Shown in pieces: positions 45,990 to 57,840 of a stretch of DNA of 62,000 nt. The stretch is from Lingula anatina (taxonomy: Eukaryota > Brachiopoda > Lingulata > Lingulida > Lingulidae), in the NCBI RefSeq assembly GCF_001039355.2, contig NW_019775070.1, forward strand, positions 109,719-171,718, given 5' to 3'. The notes under the pieces are model-generated. The model was not told the DNA's origin. It saw only the letters and a list, made by a program, of their open reading frames with translations, and ran no database searches. Numbering within the stretch: the first letter of the stretch is position 1; every line of letters starts with the position of its first letter. The position numbers and the translations under genes were made by a program.

Positions 45990-46190
45990 ATGTGGCAGGA
46001 GCGCACGTCCTGGGAATGCAAGTCCTAGGGCATGCATTTCTAGGAATGGCAGTCCTAGGGCATACGTTAATAGGATTCAATGTCGGTAGGACGAAGGCTT
46101 CCAAGTAATGCAAGTCCTACGTGTAGAAGTGCAGGTCCTAGTTGGACGTGTATTTCTAAAATTTTAGGAACGCATGTCCTATACAGTTTA
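45990..46190 (+). repeat. Imperfect GTCCTA array
   Basis: Words such as AATGCAAGTCCTAGGGCAT recur about every 20-30 bp, with CGCACGTCCTGG, GGCAGTCCTAGG, GCAGGTCCTAG and CGCATGTCCTA. Spacing is irregular, so it is a decayed tandem repeat rather than spaced motifs. Confidence 0.5.
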
Positions 46191-46733
46191 CACAGAAAAA
46201 ATTATATGAATAAATAGATATAGAGATATACTAGTTTTAAAGAAAGTTTTTTAGTTTTATTTTCATATTTTGCGATGTTTTGATTTTCTGATAGGCCGTT
46301 TATATCGATTTTTTAATAAAGTAACAAAAAACAACACAGCTTTTATAGTTTTTCTTCATTTATATATTATGTATATTTTTTCTACTCATTGTGAATTTTG
46401 AAGTTAAAGATGTGCAGTTAAACTAGTTGATCTTAAAGGTTCTTTAATCTGCAACATTTATTTGGGAAGCTATAACCTCTGACCTTCCCATACTATCAAA
46501 TGAGGGAAATATCACTTTTACACAAAACACAGGATCTCCGTTCTGAGATTAATTTTTCGGTTTACACTCGCAGAAATTGAAAAATAACCTCGAACTCAAT
46601 GGAAATTTGTTCTTGAATAGTTTGGACTGAGGATATAAGACAAATCAAGACAGTTGAGTATTTGAAAAAAATACTATTTACCCATAAAAGTATTCTGTAA
46701 TATTTCATTGCGATTTTGCCGGTGCATGGTGTC

Positions 46734-46970
46734 TTACCTTCCTAACATCAGGTATAAGGGAGAGTATCCAGTGGTATGGTGTTTTGCCGTGCTATAACCA
46801 AACGTAACTTGGTGTAACTGTCGGACACAGTCAAGTATTTTGGGGTAAAAGTAGACAAGAAAAAATGCTTTATTTTGTACCTGTAGCGCTTTCGTAAAAC
46901 TATTCTGGGAAAATAAACGAAATACATGTATATGATGATGCCCCATGCAGACTGTTTGACAACCCACATT
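46734..46970 (-). mobile_element. Ty3/gypsy-type integrase fragment
   Basis: A minus-strand frame ends in TAKHHTTGYSPLYLMLGR. This matches the conserved end of retrotransposon integrase cores (HxSTGxSPxxLMxGR). Only this stretch is present; no LTRs or other pol domains are seen, so it is a dead relic. Confidence 0.65.
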
Positions 46971-48284
46971 GAAAAACGAACGTATTTTTTCCTGACTGCC
47001 TGGATAGCTTTAGGTTGTATTTACAATAAGGTTTTGACGGCTGAAGTTAGCGCGCAGTATTGTTACCCAAGAAAGAAATCCACAGACTAAAGTACACAAG
47101 ACATCTTTCGCGATCTGAGACTCGAAAATCCAGCCAGCAGTGGAGGTTAACATGAGGACAAACGTGTCTGGTGAACCAAGAAGTTGTAAAGACTTCTTGG
47201 GTGAACTATTTTTCTACTGATCTGAATAGATCTAGGTCATTGCTCAGTTGTAAGTTCTTGTAACACCAACCCGCTAGTGGGTTATTTTCAGCTTGCATGG
47301 TACAAGGTTGACGCGCATCCAGACGTAACGGTAAATAAATCTTGTGTCACTCAAAACCAACAGCGGACTCTCGGGGTCCCAGCTGGCAACGTTCCCCATT
47401 TTTTTCAAAGGTACCTCATTATCCCCCTTCAAAATTAATTAATTAATTAATTAATTAATAATTTTTAATAATATGCTTGGCACCACCAAGCAATATTAAT
47501 TCTAATTCCAATTCCGTCCCAATGCCTTTAATATTACAGTAATTTTTTTACGTCTACTATTTTAGACTATATACAAGGTACAAATTATTTTACCCCTCCC
47601 CCTTTAACCTAACATCCCCAAGTAAAAACAACGTTACGTTCTGCATGTTGACAACGTGCCTGAATTCACTTACTCCGCGATGTCTTTTCTCTCGTTGCCA
47701 GAAGCAGTTTTATCATCATTCAATGTCACACAGACAATATAGCTTATCTAATATTACACTGGTATTATATAATTTGATGGGCGTATTTTTCTCTTTTTTT
47801 TTTCACGAATTCCATCTGAATTCGCCGAAAAGACAGTATGGGACGGTGTCTCGAAACTGAGGGTCCGTGTGACAGAAATTTCGCCCAGCATATAGTTATA
47901 ACGGATTGAGTTAGTTTGACCTAAGTGGGTCAAAATCTAGGGTGAGGTTCACCTGTACAAATGAATGGGAAGCGGACTCTCTGTCGTGGGGGACTTTCTC
48001 GTACATGACACCGGTTTCGCAAAAGAAATTAAGACCTACATGTACACTTGAATTTAAGCCACATTTTTCGTTTACCTTGACCTTATACAGATGTTTTATT
48101 GAACTAATAAAAATCGATCCTAAATTGAGGAAGACCGAGAATTTTTGTTCTGAAAATCAAGACCAACATTAAGTCTAAAGATGTTTTTGAAACCACCCCC
48201 TTAAGTTCCACGTGCAACTCTGACAGAATCGCATTGTGACACGGCACTGCCTCGAGCGAATAATATAACACTACCTCATTCTGC

Positions 48285-48376
48285 AAATTGCCTCGTCTTA
48301 CGAGCTCGATCTAGTTATCAATTCAAGAGTCGTTTTCTAGGTCAGCGGAACGGCTGTCAGAGTGCGAAAACACAAC
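48285..48376 (+). promoter_or_regulatory. Proximal promoter/5'UTR of amidase B, conserved in C
   Basis: GTCTTACGAG, TTCAAGAGTCGTTTTCTAGG (48323 onward) and CAGAGTGCGAAAAC match 57750-57840 almost base for base directly before the start codon of copy C. Conservation shows the duplication included the promoter. No TATA box is obvious. Confidence 0.6.
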
Positions 48377-51300
48377 ATGGCGGAGACGAAAGCTAGTTTC
48401 GGAGGTAAGGTTTTGCTAGATTTGCACAGGTACGAAGTGAGTAGTTCTAGTAGAAGTAGTGCTTTTGCTAAACTTGTGCATTAAAAATATAAACAACCTG
48501 TATACAAAGGTTATTTTATTATGTCTCTCTTCTTCGTAAGTGCATGGATCAAAATTGCTGACTACCCTTGAAGTCTGTCACATCGGATGAAGGATATGCT
48601 GTCTCTACTGGCATGATTTGAAATCCTTTTATTTGTACAGAGATATGTGTGAGTGTGCTAGATGACTTAAATTCCCGATTGCTCTAGACCTCCACTCTAC
48701 ATGTGCCTCTCACAATCCATCGGGCAACGCAAATGTTGATTTTACTATTTTTAGTAATGCAAGCAAGAATCTTTAATACGAGCACGAAGTAAATGCTTGA
48801 CAAGCGCCATTTGGATAGGGAATAAGGTGCACCGCGAATTCATACAGCTAGCTGGTATGTTTGTGGATGGGCGTGTACTAGCACGAAGTTACATGCGCCA
48901 CGCTGTGCGTGAACGTGAATTTAATTAATTCATGAATTTGTGCACGGTTGATTGCTCACCTACCTGGGTATATACTACACAGGGCAACAGTATGTGTGTT
49001 TGCATAAGCTGTCCCGCATTTTGTTTGGCCAAAATTGATTTACATCACTTCTTATTTAGCAAGTGCTACTATACCATTAAGGTAAAGTGAATTTGATATA
49101 TTTGATATCTGTGATCAGTTCAACATGGCCTCAATTGACCCTCATAAAGCAGCCAGTCTGGTATTTTATTACATACGTATTGGACAGGTTATACGTTGTT
49201 GAACTGTTATAATACATTAAGTGTTAATTTTCCGAGTAACAGTATTTTCCAATATCAAGGGCTTACATTTGTTGTTTCAACATGCAGACTTGCAAAGTCT
49301 TCAGTGAAATATAATGTGAATAAATGTATTTCAGTCCCCGAAGGGTGTGCAAAGGCCCCGGCTTTCCACCCGCCCAACATAGAACAGCTGAGGAAGATTG
49401 CTGGAGACTTGGGACTTGAGCTGACAGACGAAGAACTCGCTGCATATAGAGGTACATGTATAGTATAAGCACACCCGCCAACATACATCCATACACACTC
49501 ATACACAAATACACACACACAAACACGAGAGAGAGAGAGAGATTAGGAATGATTTACTGAAGTGCATTATATACCCAGTGCCTGCTTGCTTTTACACAGT
49601 CAACTGCCATATCTGCTCTGTGTCCATATCTACATAGTGCAAGCACGCGTGTTTGTCGTACCAGGCAATGTCGCTGGACTTAATCGATCAGCTAAGATAA
49701 AAAACCCTTTTCGTGCTCTGCTTGTTGCTATGATACACCATGGCGGCAGTTCAGCAGTATTGACTAGACTTCCTGCATTTGTATTCACGACATGTTTTTC
49801 GTATTTTGCTGGAGAGTGGCCTGTGTGTGCATCGCTTCTTGTAAAAATTGGAAGTGTTCCTGATATAGAGCTTTTCTTCGCCCCCCCCCCCTCGGATTGC
49901 ATGTATAAACCTCCAGATTAAGACAGATTCACTATGTAACTTAAGATTCATTAAACTAGTGTTAGATGGTCTAAGACAATAAAAGTCATTTTTTTCAATA
50001 TTACCAAATTTTGCTACTAAACACTCTGAAGGTAGTTTTTGAACACATTTAAAAAGGTAAAATGCTGTTTTACACACAGGAGAGGTCAAAAGCCATGGAA
50101 CATTTTCAAAAAAAAACCGTGGGACCCTAACCCAGGTCAATCAGCATTACAGGAGGAATTCCCAGCTAACCAGATGTGTCCCCGGCTCGGTGCTCTGCTC
50201 TAAACTATGCGGGTTAAGTTTTTTCTCAGGTTGGCATCACCGAGAATAGACTACCTGGAATACGGACTTGTTTCGCGAAAGTTGGACGTAACATTTTACA
50301 TGAACAATACGTGCTGCATACATGACCAATGAATTTGTAGGCTTATTTTCTTATTTATGTAATTTTCTTAATTATTAGCACGTATTGCTTTACGTTATTA
50401 GTGTCAAGACTTTTAAAAATGAAAGATTATGGAAAGGTACAAAGGTAATAATGCTTACCCACTTTGTGTGTGTTCAAGGGGGGGGGGGGAGCATTGAAAT
50501 TATACAACATTCAAAATACATAGCTTATTCATTTTCATTTTCAGTCTCTCAGGTAACACCCGGATCTTCCGATAGAGGTTGCAGTATTGTTCATGTGCAC
50601 ATGCGTGGCGGTTTTAAATCTTCTGCTATTACAAATGTTATATTTTTTATCGTTAAGAGCACATGCTCGACCTGGAGGAGGAGTATGGTATTCTAGACGA
50701 ACTGGCAGAACCTACGCTGCCTGTTAAATACCCTCGAACTCCAGGCTGGCGTCCTAAGCCCGAGGACAACCCTTTTAATGGCTGGTGAATATTGCTATTA
50801 TTTCACGTTTTGAAGGATCGATCAATACGGCTTTTATTTTAATTTAAGCGAACTACAGTGATACAATACTTGTTGGATACAACAACCTCCATTGGATGTT
50901 GTTTGACGAATATTTCAATGATACTTTTTTCTCCGTTTATTCACACAGCGACAATAGTATGTTGCTTTGAATATGTAGTTTCTACAAAAACAGCATTGTA
51001 GTCTAGGTCTATTTTTAACACACTGTTCAATATGAAGCTGAGGTAATGAGGTCATATTGGAAATTGTCCTTTTTTCAACCAAGTTAAAAGTAGGTCATTG
51101 TGCATTTTTTGTGATTTTCACGAAAACATACAATTGCTCTCAGCACCTACTTTATTATTATTATTATCATTATTATTTTTTTATTATTATTATTATTGAG
51201 CCATTTGTTTATTTTTAAATCATTTATTGCACAGGTACTGGCGTACGGATATTCAAGGTGCCCCCTCTGGGAAGTTGGCTGGGAAAACCCTGGGTATCAA

Positions 51301-54300
51301 AGACAACACGGCGGTGGCTGGGGTACCTATGATGAACGGGTCCAGGGTGTTGGAGGGCTACATGCCAGAGTTTGATGCCACTGTGGTCACCAGGATACTG
51401 GACGCAGGTGAGCTAATACTGTCTGCTCCAATTCCAACGTTCTTGATTTAGAAAAATATTTTGGCGGGAAAGTCGACAAAGACTTGCAGACGAAGATTTA
51501 ACGCTGTCATATTTTGTTTAGCTTAACTGTGTCATATAGCTAGAGAAGATTTAAAGACAAAGCAAAAAGATGATAATAATGCAGTTAGAAATAACTTATT
51601 CACTCATTTTTATTGTTAAGGTGGACGGATTCTCGGAAAGACCGCGGTTGAAGATTTGTGTGTCAGTGGCAGCAGTTTTACCAGCAGCAAAATGCCAGTG
51701 TTGAATCCTTACGACGCAACGCTATCAACGGCCGGTTCCAGCGCCGGTAGTGGTGCCTTGGTAATGGTTGTGATAATGCATCTGTTATAGAATAATCTCT
51801 CTTTATATTTCAGAACATAGCAAAACAATAAATATTTTTGACATTTTTTTGGTCATGTGTATGTACATGTTTTGTCCATATATGTTTCAAGTTTCGTTTT
51901 GCTCTCTCTACTTTGTTAAGGTTGCAGGAGGCCAAATTGACATGGCTCTTGGTGGCGACCAAGGTGGATCTATTCGATTGCCCGCCTCGTGGTGTGGTAT
52001 TGTGGGGTTAAAACCCACGTGGGGTTTGGTTCCATACACTGGTATTTCAGTTATACACCCCTGTATTGACCATGCAGGCCCCATGACCCGAACTGTGGAA
52101 GACTGCGCCCTAATGTTAGAGGTAAATTTAAAGTTACACCTGGACTGCAATTTTTTAATTGTTATTAAGATGACCGTTGTAAAACAAAAATTTCGAGTAA
52201 TTTGTTTTTTGGCCATCTGTGTGTGCAAATGTAGACGGTTAATGGATAAATATAAGACCCGGATGTTAGAGATGGCAGGGCATGCTCACAGATATACCAT
52301 GCATAACTACTGTAACTCTACGGGTTGTGAATTATATTTGATATGACTTTGTACGTAACAGGAATTGTTACTATAATTATTATTTTAATTCAATATGTCA
52401 TTGTTTTCTTAACGAAGAAAAAACAAGAAATTAAGGGCGTATTCCCAGAGCTTTTAGATAGATCTATCCCCGCGGGGAGTCTCACTAGATTACTGTCAGA
52501 TAATCCGGCTTAAATGTCCGTCCCGCCTACTACAAGCTGTAAGGGGGTAATTAACTTTTGTGCCCGCTCGGCTGACAGCTATTTAGCGTGAACCCCCAGG
52601 GAGTTAGGTCGATCTAAAGTAGATCGATCTAATCTCTGGGAATGGGGTCTAAGGGTAACCGTATTCATAACCGCTTTGTAGGAAGGCCGTTTGGTACATG
52701 CTTCAGTACTCTAATTTTGTGTAACCTGAAGTATAAGTAGTTATAATTTATATATGTTGGTGATAGAAACATTTGTCCGGGTTTGATATTTACAATCCGT
52801 TATCCGTTTATTATATCAAGTTTGTGATATCCGTTAAAGTCATAATAACTCTTCGTTTTGGCCAAAAATTGGATTTTCCTGGAAAAAACGGCAATTTTCC
52901 CGTACTTACCAATGGTCAACGACCCCTGCATTCAAAGTTAATCCAGGGTTTTTTTTCCTAAACGTACGGTTTTTTGTTAAAATCTCTGAGATTTTAACTG
53001 ACGGAGCTCTCTCTGACATTGCATAGTCACTGGTGATCTACTTAAAACCGCGGGAAAAGCAGACAACAACAACACTATGTAAGATTCATGAGATATAATC
53101 GTCTTTTTGTATAAAAATGCATTTATATCCACAATGTGTGTCATTCTGGGCTTTTCGTTATCCGACGCACTGTACAAAAACTCGCAACTTACGTCTGCGT
53201 CTGCATTAATGCGTTTGGCGCCATTTTATTTTGCTCTCGAATGAACGCGAGAATCCGCGTGACACCATTACGTCATTAGCAACGAATGCCTTGATGACCG
53301 GGAAGAAAGGCATCGAAAGCCCTATTGACCAGCACAGGTTTTAGTTTTACTACAATAACGGCCGTTTTAGTGGAAAAATACAATAGAATATATTTCCATG
53401 CGTTGTTTACAATGTATTTCATGCGGAATTTTGAATCTCAAAGGAAGAGTTATTATTGCTTTAAGGTGATCGCTGGATACGATGACGGCCTTGACCCCAG
53501 ACAGCAGCCAAACATCGTGGTGCCCGAGTATTCAAAACTGGTATGTTTGTAGGTTTCACACAAGTTGACCTCTTTATTGTTAGAATGTAACTTGATGATC
53601 AGTTTGGTTTAAAGGATGTATAATTCAGACTGTTTTAATTTTCTTTTAGGTTAATTAATGATTAGAAAAAATGGCTGCCTTTGGTATGCGCTGTTGTTTA
53701 TAAATGTGAATCTACGCCCATCCTAAAAAAAATAACGAAAGTCAACCATATAAACGTACATTTATTCTAGCTGAATGCAGACCTTGCGGGAATGAAAGTG
53801 GGTGTGGTCAAAGAAGGGTTCGACAAATGCCAAAGTACTGCCGTTGATTCCACCATTCGGTCAGCCATGAATTATTTTAAAGCAGCCGGTGCCAGTGTCG
53901 AAGACGTCAGCATCCCCATGCATATTACTGGTAAGACGTCTGAAAACGACGGAGGAACATTGGTCGATTGTTGTCAGTTTACAAGGAACAAATGGCATTT
54001 ATAATGAGATACATTTGTAATTATTCATGACTCCATTAGATATTTAACTGGGTATCCCATAAACCCAATTGTTGGAATGGTACTGGAACCCAACAGTTTA
54101 AATGGTATTGGAACCCAATATTTGGAATGGCATTGGTACCCAATAGCTCAAATGGCATTGGAACTGAACCGAGGTGTTTTGCTCAAATGCCCCTGTGATC
54201 GGTATACTTTAGAAATCCACGTGTACCGGTACACTCTACGAGAATGACAGCTCGATAGCATGGCTGTGGCGTAAGAGAGTCACCTAAACGAAGCCGCGTC

Positions 54301-55671
54301 GCTCGGCACTGCCACTTTACTTACATGGTATTCAACCACTAAATGACAGGAAGCGAATTTGTGGGGATCTCGTGAAAGGGGGTAAAATCCCGTGTAGCGT
54401 TATATATAGTTACATGTTAGCGCCTCCCATAGTGTATGGGCACATCTGTATCTCTAAAGTATACTCCTTGGTAGAAGAGCCAAATGCATTCATAAGGTAT
54501 ATCGTTTTATTTCATAGGTCGGAATATCGCTGCACCAATTATATTTGAAGGGTGCTATGAAACCATGGTGCAGGGGGGCGGTAAGTTCTCACTCAAAGCA
54601 GGTGCTTTATTATTTTGAATAGCTAAATGTCCATAATGACATTAACAGATAAAGTAATTGTTGTGCACAGAAGATGTTTTACATCTCATTTGGAATGTTT
54701 TGTATAGTTAATCTTTTTTTCTGAAATGACGTATGTAATTTGTTGTTTACAGCTGTTGCCTTCGGATTCCCTGGCTTTTACCCGACTACCATGCAACAGG
54801 CCACAGCTCGGGGGATAAGAACCCATCTCAATGATGTATCTCACACATATAAAATGGTTTCCTTGCTCGGAGAGTATACCAAGCAACGGTACAACCACAT
54901 CCACTATGCTAGAGCCATGAACTGCGCACGACTGCTGCGGAAGGCCTATGACGACGCTCTCGCCAACTATGACGTACTCGTCATGCCGACCATCCAAAAG
55001 CTGCCACAGAAGCTACCGCCGAAGGGATCGAGCATTAAAGGTAATGATGATCAAATTAAACAAGCTTACAGAAGGAGGGGGATAAAACAAAAAATTGAAG
55101 AGTGAAACGAAGCAACTTTCAACTGTACCCGAGTTTTTTTTCGCCACTACACGTACATGATGTGTACAGAGATGGCAACTTTTCAGGTATTGTGTCGTTT
55201 CGCTCGATACTATTTTCTGATGAAGGGAGAGCAACAAGAAACACACTAACTACTTTGTCCTCCCCTAAATTCGCCATTAAATGTAAAAGCAGCCACGTAG
55301 ATGTTCAAAGCGTTTTACTGCTTTAAACTATGTTTCGACGCAATATTCTCTCCTTTTTATTTACTGATACTTACTAGTATTTAGCGTGGCTTAACCTATT
55401 TTAGATATTCAAAGTGCTATTTGCGACATTACCGAAATTTCTTTTATTTTACGCATATACTTATTACTGTTTTTTAGAAAGCATCGAAAAATCCCTTGAG
55501 ATGCTGTCGAACACGGCCCAGTTTGACGTCACCCATCATCCGGCCCTCAGCATCAACGCGGGGTTTGCAGATGGACTTCCGGTTGGCCTCATGATCGTCG
55601 GGAAGCACTTTGATGAAACCACCGTGCTGAAGGCTGCATACGGCTTCGAGAAAAAGCGAGATGAGAAGTGA
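48377..55671 (+). CDS. Amidase-signature family enzyme, copy B, complete
   Basis: Exons: 48377-48404, 49335-49451, 50658-50784, 51235-51407, 51621-51760, 51921-52121, 53466-53540, 53771-53930, 54518-54580, 54753-55040, 55478-55671, giving 521 aa. The intron positions and phases equal those of copy A. The Lys ([11 protein letters not shown]) and nucleophile ([11 protein letters not shown]) motifs are intact. The cis-Ser block reads [10 protein letters not shown] rather than [10 protein letters not shown], and ACEDLCFSG is AVEDLCVSG, so substrate choice may differ. Exon 4 is almost identical to copy A at the DNA level while other exons differ, suggesting gene conversion or strong constraint. 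Exon 3 uses AAG as acceptor (GTTAAG|AGCAC). The exon 7 acceptor TTTAAG is formed at the end of a MITE. AATAAA lies near 55744. Confidence 0.93.
52431..52652 (-). mobile_element. MITE family 2, copy 2 (222 bp)
   Basis: Reverse-oriented relative of 4990-5214: TTAAGGGCGTATTCCCAGAG at the left, CTGGGAATGGGGTCTAA at the right, with GTAAGGGGGTAATTA and GGCTGACAGC inside. It lies in amidase B intron 6. Confidence 0.8.
52834..53464 (-). mobile_element. MITE family 1, copy 5 (631 bp), touching amidase B exon 7
   Basis: Starts TTAAAGTCATAATAACTCTT and ends GAAGAGTTATTATTGCTTTAA. Its first 290 bp are the reverse complement of 1-315. The last TTAA (53461-53464) is followed by one G and then exon 7, so the acceptor AG is half element. 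Copies A and A2 have TTTCAG and ATTCAG at that place and no insertion. Confidence 0.85.
54072..54171 (+). repeat. 25-bp tandem repeat in amidase B intron 8
   Basis: Four units of 25 bp patterned TTGGAATGGTACTGGAACCC plus AACAG, with a few substitutions each. Confidence 0.85.
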
Positions 55672-57840
55672 TTTATCGTCAAATTCAAAGTTGGTCACGA
55701 GGATTCGTCGATTTCTGATAAGATTGATTTTTCCAGATAATGAAAAATAAATATACAAGAATATTCAGATTTTTATATACTGCAAATATGTTATTCAGGC
55801 GCAGGTGAAATGGGTAGGCCAGTCCTACAAGACTAAGGACAGTTATCCTTGCCTTGGCCACAAAATATTCATTGTAACCTTGCGGTAGCTGGTGTATTAT
55901 ACCTATAACATAGAAATCACACTTTAGCTGATATTTTTGGAGCAACAATTCCTTGTGTATCAAAAATTCTGAAGAACGTTTTAGAGGATTAAGAATACGC
56001 GTAGCAACCTGTGGAAAGTTGGCTTTAGTTTGCGTAAAAATTGTATTTCATAAATATATGTGTTAATTTCTACATAAGTTGGAACAACCGATTTATATTT
56101 GTTGTACCATATAGTTTAAGCACCAGCATTATTCTGACGCATTATATTAGCTTAGCTGCTAGCACATGTAAGCCCGTCGGATGCAAAAAAAATGCATCCG
56201 AACATTAACGAATACTACTTCACTCTGAAGATGAAAGAGACGGACAAGAGTGTAGCATGGTTTCATCTGATATTACAGCGCAGAGGTCCAGTGAGAATTA
56301 TTGCACACACATGTAACTGACGTTGTCACGCAGGTGGTATCAAGGGGAGGGTAGATTTTGCCGACTACTCATAACAGTCAAAATCCATGCGCACAGCATA
56401 CTCTTCAAAATCAAGTGGAAGCTTGGTGTCGCCTGCTACGAAAATTGACTGGTCACTGCGTCTTTCTGTCGTGAATGGCCATTTATCGCTTATAAAATAA
56501 GGAAAGGCATGACCGGAGTTTGTTTTGCTAATGTGAAGACTGAAGCCTATATTGATGAAGGAGCCATGTAATATTTTCTACTTGCATTATATCTCACAAG
56601 TGATACCAGACATGATAAGAAACGATGTATAACATTCTTCTGCAAAATGGCTACCAATTGTCTCCAAAGCATCAAGTATGTGTTCTTTACCTTTAATAAG
56701 CCGCTTTGGTCTTTCACACTTGTTTCAAGGTCGGTAAAACCCTTTTGAAATGTAATGAAACATATTTTGTACTAATCAGACTACAAGAAGCATCTACCAG
56801 TTAGGATATGTGACAACTTAAGCCTACATATATATTGATTTTGGAGGCTTAAAATAGTTTCTACTCACACTACGTGAAACAGATAATACTAAAAATGTAT
56901 TTTTACCAAAAAATAATATAAACCGGCGTATGACACACTTATAAAGATATAATACATGTAGTTTCAAACTGGTGAATTTTGCTTAATTTTAAAATTGTAT
57001 CTGGCGGCCATCTTGGATTTTATGGACAAAATGGCCACCAATGGCCTCCATAACGGCAAAAATGAGTTTTTTGGCTCATAATTTAGTACCGTATTGATGG
57101 TATATAACAAAAAATTGCATTGAAATATATTTCAATAGGGGTTATCAGTATCCATGGTTTTGCAGCTTTCACAGACAAATATTGTGAAATTCACTTAAAA
57201 ACGCCCTCTTTGTCCTTTCAATTCACCTTCTATCACCAAAACAATATTAGAATTGACATGTGCACCTCCACAATAGTAAGAATCGACATATTACACAAAT
57301 ATGTAAGTCAAACGCTTCAAAAATCAACATAAAATCGCAAAATTATGTCCGCTTTCAGAATGGCAGATGGCAGCCATTCGGATTTGAGGCGCAAAATGGC
57401 CGCAAATTGATTCCATAATGTCAAAAATGAGTTCCTTGTCCCTAATTTAGTCAGGTTTGATAATCTATTCATCTTTATAGCAAAAAAAATAAAATAAAAT
57501 AAAAAACTGATGGAAATTGATGAAATATTATATTTTGGTACCCAGTTTGCATTTATGCACTTATCAATAGAACGTGTCTCTAGGGATAAAAATTTTTCTT
57601 TTGGCCCAAGGAACATTCATGCCAAGTTAGACATTTGTACTACAAAATGCAGCGTTGGCCAATTTTGGTCCTAAACAAGCATACTATGTAACCCTGACAG
57701 ACTTGTATTGTTACAAGGCACTACTACTACCTTATCCCTCAAATTATCACGTCTTACGAGGTCGATCCGGTTTTCAGTTCAAGAGTCGTTTTCTAGGTCA
57801 GCGCACTGTCCCGCCTATCAGAGTGCGAAAACTGCACAAT
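55672..57840. other. Intergenic region between amidases B and C
   Basis: Two diverged units (56998-57120 and 57350-57480) share GGCAGCCAT/GGCGGCCATC, AAAATGGCC and CAAAAATGAGTT, resembling a dispersed satellite. The last 90 bp are the C promoter, conserved with B. No ORF is recognised. Confidence 0.55.

Larger units (their letters stand above)
45689..48376. other. Divergent region between amidases A2 and B
   Basis: Contains an imperfect array around GTCCTAGG/CGTCCT (45990-46190), a Ty3/gypsy integrase fragment (46734-46970), an (AATT)n run near 47436-47460, and the B promoter at its right end. Nothing else coding is visible. Confidence 0.55.

Noticed and set aside
49862-49918. ORFs in amidase B intron 2 (49562-49921, 49630-49902, 49751-50140)
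   Set aside because: The homologous stretch in copy C (60720-61060) has indels that break these frames, so they are intronic sequence.
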